From NCBI GenBank assembly GCA_049999805.1, contig JBNGIO010006073.1:85331-106272 (forward strand): a stretch of DNA of 20,942 bases, read 5' to 3'. The DNA is from Folioceros fuciformis. Taxonomy: Eukaryota > Anthocerotophyta > Anthocerotopsida > Anthocerotales. Shown piece by piece: positions 20,103 through 20,942 of the stretch (the first letter of the stretch is position 1; every line of letters starts with the position of its first letter). The position numbers and the translations under genes are program-made. The notes under the pieces are model-generated. The model did not search any database. It saw only the letters and a program-made list of their open reading frames with translations, and was not told where the DNA came from.

Positions 20103-20315
20103 TCAAGCTTTCGGGTGGTTGGAACAATGCAAGCTGGATGAGAACGAAGGGAGCTGATTACCCATTTTCTTGGGGATAGGGAATGAATCGACATCTTGAA
20201 GTGATACGCCAATGTCAGAGCCATCAGCAGTTCGGAATTGTGCTAACACAATTCTCACTACTGTGCTTATGAACCATGTTTGGTTGTCTACAAGCTTCAT
20301 CAAAGCAAGATGCAT
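20103..20315 (-). other. Short unassigned open frame, 70 codons
   Basis: Upstream of the CACTA fragment on the same strand. The product (MHLALMKLVDNQTWFISTVV...) resembles nothing I recognise. It could be transposon debris; I do not claim it is a gene. Confidence 0.2.
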
Positions 20316-20370
20316 TCCTCACTAAAAAATAAAACAAGATCTTCCTTCTCATAGGAGCATTGCACTTTTT

Positions 20371-20426
20371 CCTCTCTTGTGCTATGAGTTGCAAATGACC
20401 TCTCTTGTGCTATGAGTTGCAAATGA
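20371..20426. repeat. Perfect 28-bp tandem duplication
   Basis: CCTCTCTTGTGCTATGAGTT followed by GCAAATGA occurs twice in a row (20371-20398 and 20399-20426) without a mismatch, so the duplication is recent or an assembly effect. Confidence 0.95.
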
Positions 20427-20942
20427 CTAGGATTTGTTACATGGAAGTAGGGTTTTGAGCAAAACAAGGTATTTTGTGCTGCTAAGTGAGCAGCTTTAGA
20501 TGTACATGCAAGAGAGATGTGGTTGTAAGTGCCTTTTGGTATCCTAGAAGGGCAACCTTCTTCTTAGTTCTAGATAGGGTGAGCCTCAATGTAGAAGGGG
20601 AGCCACACTCTATAAGGGGAGGATATCACGCTGTCTGTCTTTAGACTCGAAGGCTCAGTATTGATCTGTTCACTCCCGGCGGACAAAGCTTGTTTAGAAA
20701 TGCCATCCAGATTTTATTAGTACTTCTTAGTTCTGCCAGACAGTACTCTGGAAAGGCTGATAGATGAAAGGCTCATGCAACTGCGAACTTCCGTAGATAC
20801 ACAAGTTGTATGCTGTACGCGCCGTAGGTTCTAATTTGTAGGACGCGTCTTGCCTCGTACATACTACGGCGGGCACGCCTGCCTTATCATCCTACGCCAT
20901 CTCTATGAGTGGATTGAACGTGGCCTCTGGGGCGACGGTGAA
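20427..20942. other. Non-coding or unassigned tail
   Basis: No supported gene. There is an 8-bp inverted repeat (CGCCGTAG at 20820-20827, CTACGGCG at 20864-20871). An ATG at 20905 starts a frame that stays open to the window edge (MSGLNVASGATV), too short to judge. Confidence 0.4.

Noticed and set aside
20820-20871. Inverted repeat as a terminator or structured RNA
   Set aside because: Only 8 bp per arm with a 36-base loop and no supporting context in a eukaryotic intergenic region.
20905-20942. Start of another + strand gene at the window edge
   Set aside because: Twelve codons cannot support a gene call.
1-20942. CRISPR array, tRNA, rRNA, riboswitch
   Set aside because: I saw no regularly spaced short repeats, cloverleaf with conserved A and B boxes, or rRNA signature on either strand; a covariance-model scan was not possible.

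Overview
The window looks like nuclear DNA of a streptophyte plant. Its two intact genes have many short introns (74-134 bp) with GT-AG borders, and one encodes a plant-type EMC1. The rest is plant transposon debris: Ty1/copia, an L1-like LINE, PIF/Harbinger and a CACTA fragment. Uniformly short introns fit a compact-intron lineage such as a lycophyte, but that species guess is weak. There are no bacterial operons, rRNA, tRNA or CRISPR arrays that I can see.

Left part (1-11.2 kb): nested transposons. Positions 2-738 are the 3' end of a Ty1/copia element on the + strand: RNase H end of pol with a frameshift, polypurine tract, and a 261-bp 3' LTR. The LTR ends inside the second ORF of a LINE lying on the - strand, so the copia element jumped into an older LINE. 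The LINE fills 739 to about 10817. ORF2 (endonuclease, reverse transcriptase) starts at 4008. ORF1 lies upstream and carries a DUF4283-like region and a CCHC zinc knuckle, followed by some 5 kb of acidic, low-complexity coding-like sequence with an internal 580-bp tandem repeat. ORF1 would have been about 2,100 codons, far larger than usual for plant L1 elements. Both ORFs are full of stops and frameshifts. A 100-N gap (10080-10179) is flanked by two 395-bp copies of the same ORF1 segment that differ by about 8%, so the LINE 5' end may be an assembly join. A 180-bp tandem dimer lies just beyond.

Middle (11.2-12.6 kb): a decayed PIF/Harbinger transposase on the - strand with its DDE residues still recognisable.

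Right part (13.3-19.6 kb): two intact convergent genes. On + is a seven-exon, 414-aa secreted PAP2/vanadium-haloperoxidase family protein that keeps all residues matching the vanadate ligands of fungal chloroperoxidase but departs from the family at two nearby positions. On - is a twelve-exon, 997-aa EMC1, the large lumenal subunit of the ER membrane protein complex. Every exon junction of both genes could be phased, and both spliced frames are open to the stop. Their stop codons are about 365 bp apart. Beyond the EMC1 start lie a CACTA (TNP2) transposase fragment and an unassigned 600-bp tail with a perfect 28-bp tandem duplication.

The two host genes have no obvious functional link beyond both products entering the secretory pathway. 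The most unusual items are the giant ORF1 of the LINE and the haloperoxidase-like gene with its altered active-site surroundings.
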